Source: Trebonia sp. (GTDB taxonomy: Bacteria > Actinomycetota > Actinomycetes > Streptosporangiales > Streptosporangiaceae). Taken from it: a stretch of 5,312 nucleotides of DNA. Below the pieces are notes generated by a model. The model made no database searches. It worked only from the letters and a program-made list of their open reading frames with translations, and had not been told where the DNA came from. The position numbers were made by a program, and so were the translations under genes. The stretch lies in contig JASHPP010000727.1 in assembly GCA_030038035.1 (NCBI GenBank), positions 1 through 5,312 of the forward strand. The letters run 5' to 3'. Within the stretch, counting starts at the first letter, position 1. Each line of letters starts with the position of its first letter. Of this stretch, positions 5,073-5,312 are shown piece by piece.

Positions 5073-5272
5073 TGGCAACCGAAACTCCCCTAAGCGACGT
5101 GAGATTCCTTACGGTCGCCGAAGTGGCAACGATCATGCGTGTATCCAAGATGACCGTCTATCGCTTGGTGCACTCGGGTGAGCTGGAAGCTATACGGGTC
5201 GGTCGTTCATTCCGAGTTCCTGAACAGGCGGTCAACCAGTACCTGCGGGCCGCGTACGTCGGGACCGGCTGA
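5072..5272 (+). CDS. Small excisionase/BldC-type helix-turn-helix DNA-binding protein
   Basis: A 66-aa protein that is essentially one MerR-like/excisionase helix-turn-helix domain. FLTVAEVATIMRVSKMTVYRL (12-32) contains the first helix and turn, with K26-S35 as the recognition helix, and IRVGRSFRV (41-49) forms the wing. There is no recombinase nearby, so a host transcription regulator is more likely than a phage excisionase. ATG 5072 is preferred because AGAGGG (5061-5066) stands 5 nt upstream; ATG 5069 and GTG 5042 are in-frame alternatives. Codons are clearly less GC3-rich than in neighbouring genes. In mycobacteria a very similar protein (Rv0500A) follows proC and precedes a tiny basic ribosomal protein (bS22) gene, which could start just beyond this window. 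The target genes are unknown. Confidence 0.88.
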   Translation: MATETPLSDVRFLTVAEVATIMRVSKMTVYRLVHSGELEAIRVGRSFRVPEQAVNQYLRAAYVGTG

Positions 5273-5312
5273 TCACTACCGCTGGCTGCTGAGCGCGGGA
5301 GACCGGAACCGC

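Noticed and set aside
5273..5312. Start of a bS22-like ribosomal protein gene
   Set aside because: The neighbourhood predicts it, but no suitable start codon and basic frame are visible in the 40 bases left in the window.

Overview
This window reads as chromosomal DNA of a high-GC actinomycete (Actinomycetota). Third codon positions are almost all G or C, there are leaderless and GTG starts, and every recognisable protein resembles actinobacterial family members. The genus cannot be named from this stretch. All confident genes are on the + strand.

Layout. Positions 3-65 probably hold the last codons of an unidentified upstream gene. It is followed by a strong two-part hairpin (69-125). Positions 126-316 are a non-coding, structured stretch holding a palindrome in an AT-rich patch, a second hairpin, and on the minus strand an unusually extended Shine-Dalgarno sequence in front of a 12-codon open frame. 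Then come a Fur-family metalloregulator (317-754, probably leaderless) and a YgfZ-type folate-binding Fe-S maintenance protein (747-1814), overlapping by 8 nt. An 80-nt gap with a 27-bp tandem repeat leads to proline dehydrogenase (1895-2866), proC (2881-3675) and an AcuC-like zinc deacetylase (3696-4874), with gaps of 14 and 20 nt. A 197-nt spacer of lower GC holds a T-rich possible terminator, a possible promoter and a 38-codon upstream frame. It precedes a 66-aa excisionase/BldC-type helix-turn-helix protein (5072-5272).

How the genes fit together. Fur and YgfZ look like an iron or redox module, since YgfZ supports Fe-S enzymes. The next two genes form a proline module of opposite reactions: proline dehydrogenase makes pyrroline-5-carboxylate (P5C) from proline and ProC reduces P5C back to proline. 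AcuC, a lysine deacetylase of the acetoin-utilisation type, follows in the same tight run and is probably co-transcribed. The small HTH gene matches a protein that in mycobacteria lies directly after proC (Rv0500A), so the right half resembles a conserved actinobacterial neighbourhood with proDH and acuC added.

Most of the window is ordinary core metabolism. The observations most worth checking are the minus-strand extended Shine-Dalgarno and mini-ORF, the tandem repeat ahead of proline dehydrogenase, the proDH-proC pairing, and the uORF stop/start overlap ahead of the HTH gene. I see no tRNA, rRNA gene, CRISPR array, insertion sequence or phage gene.
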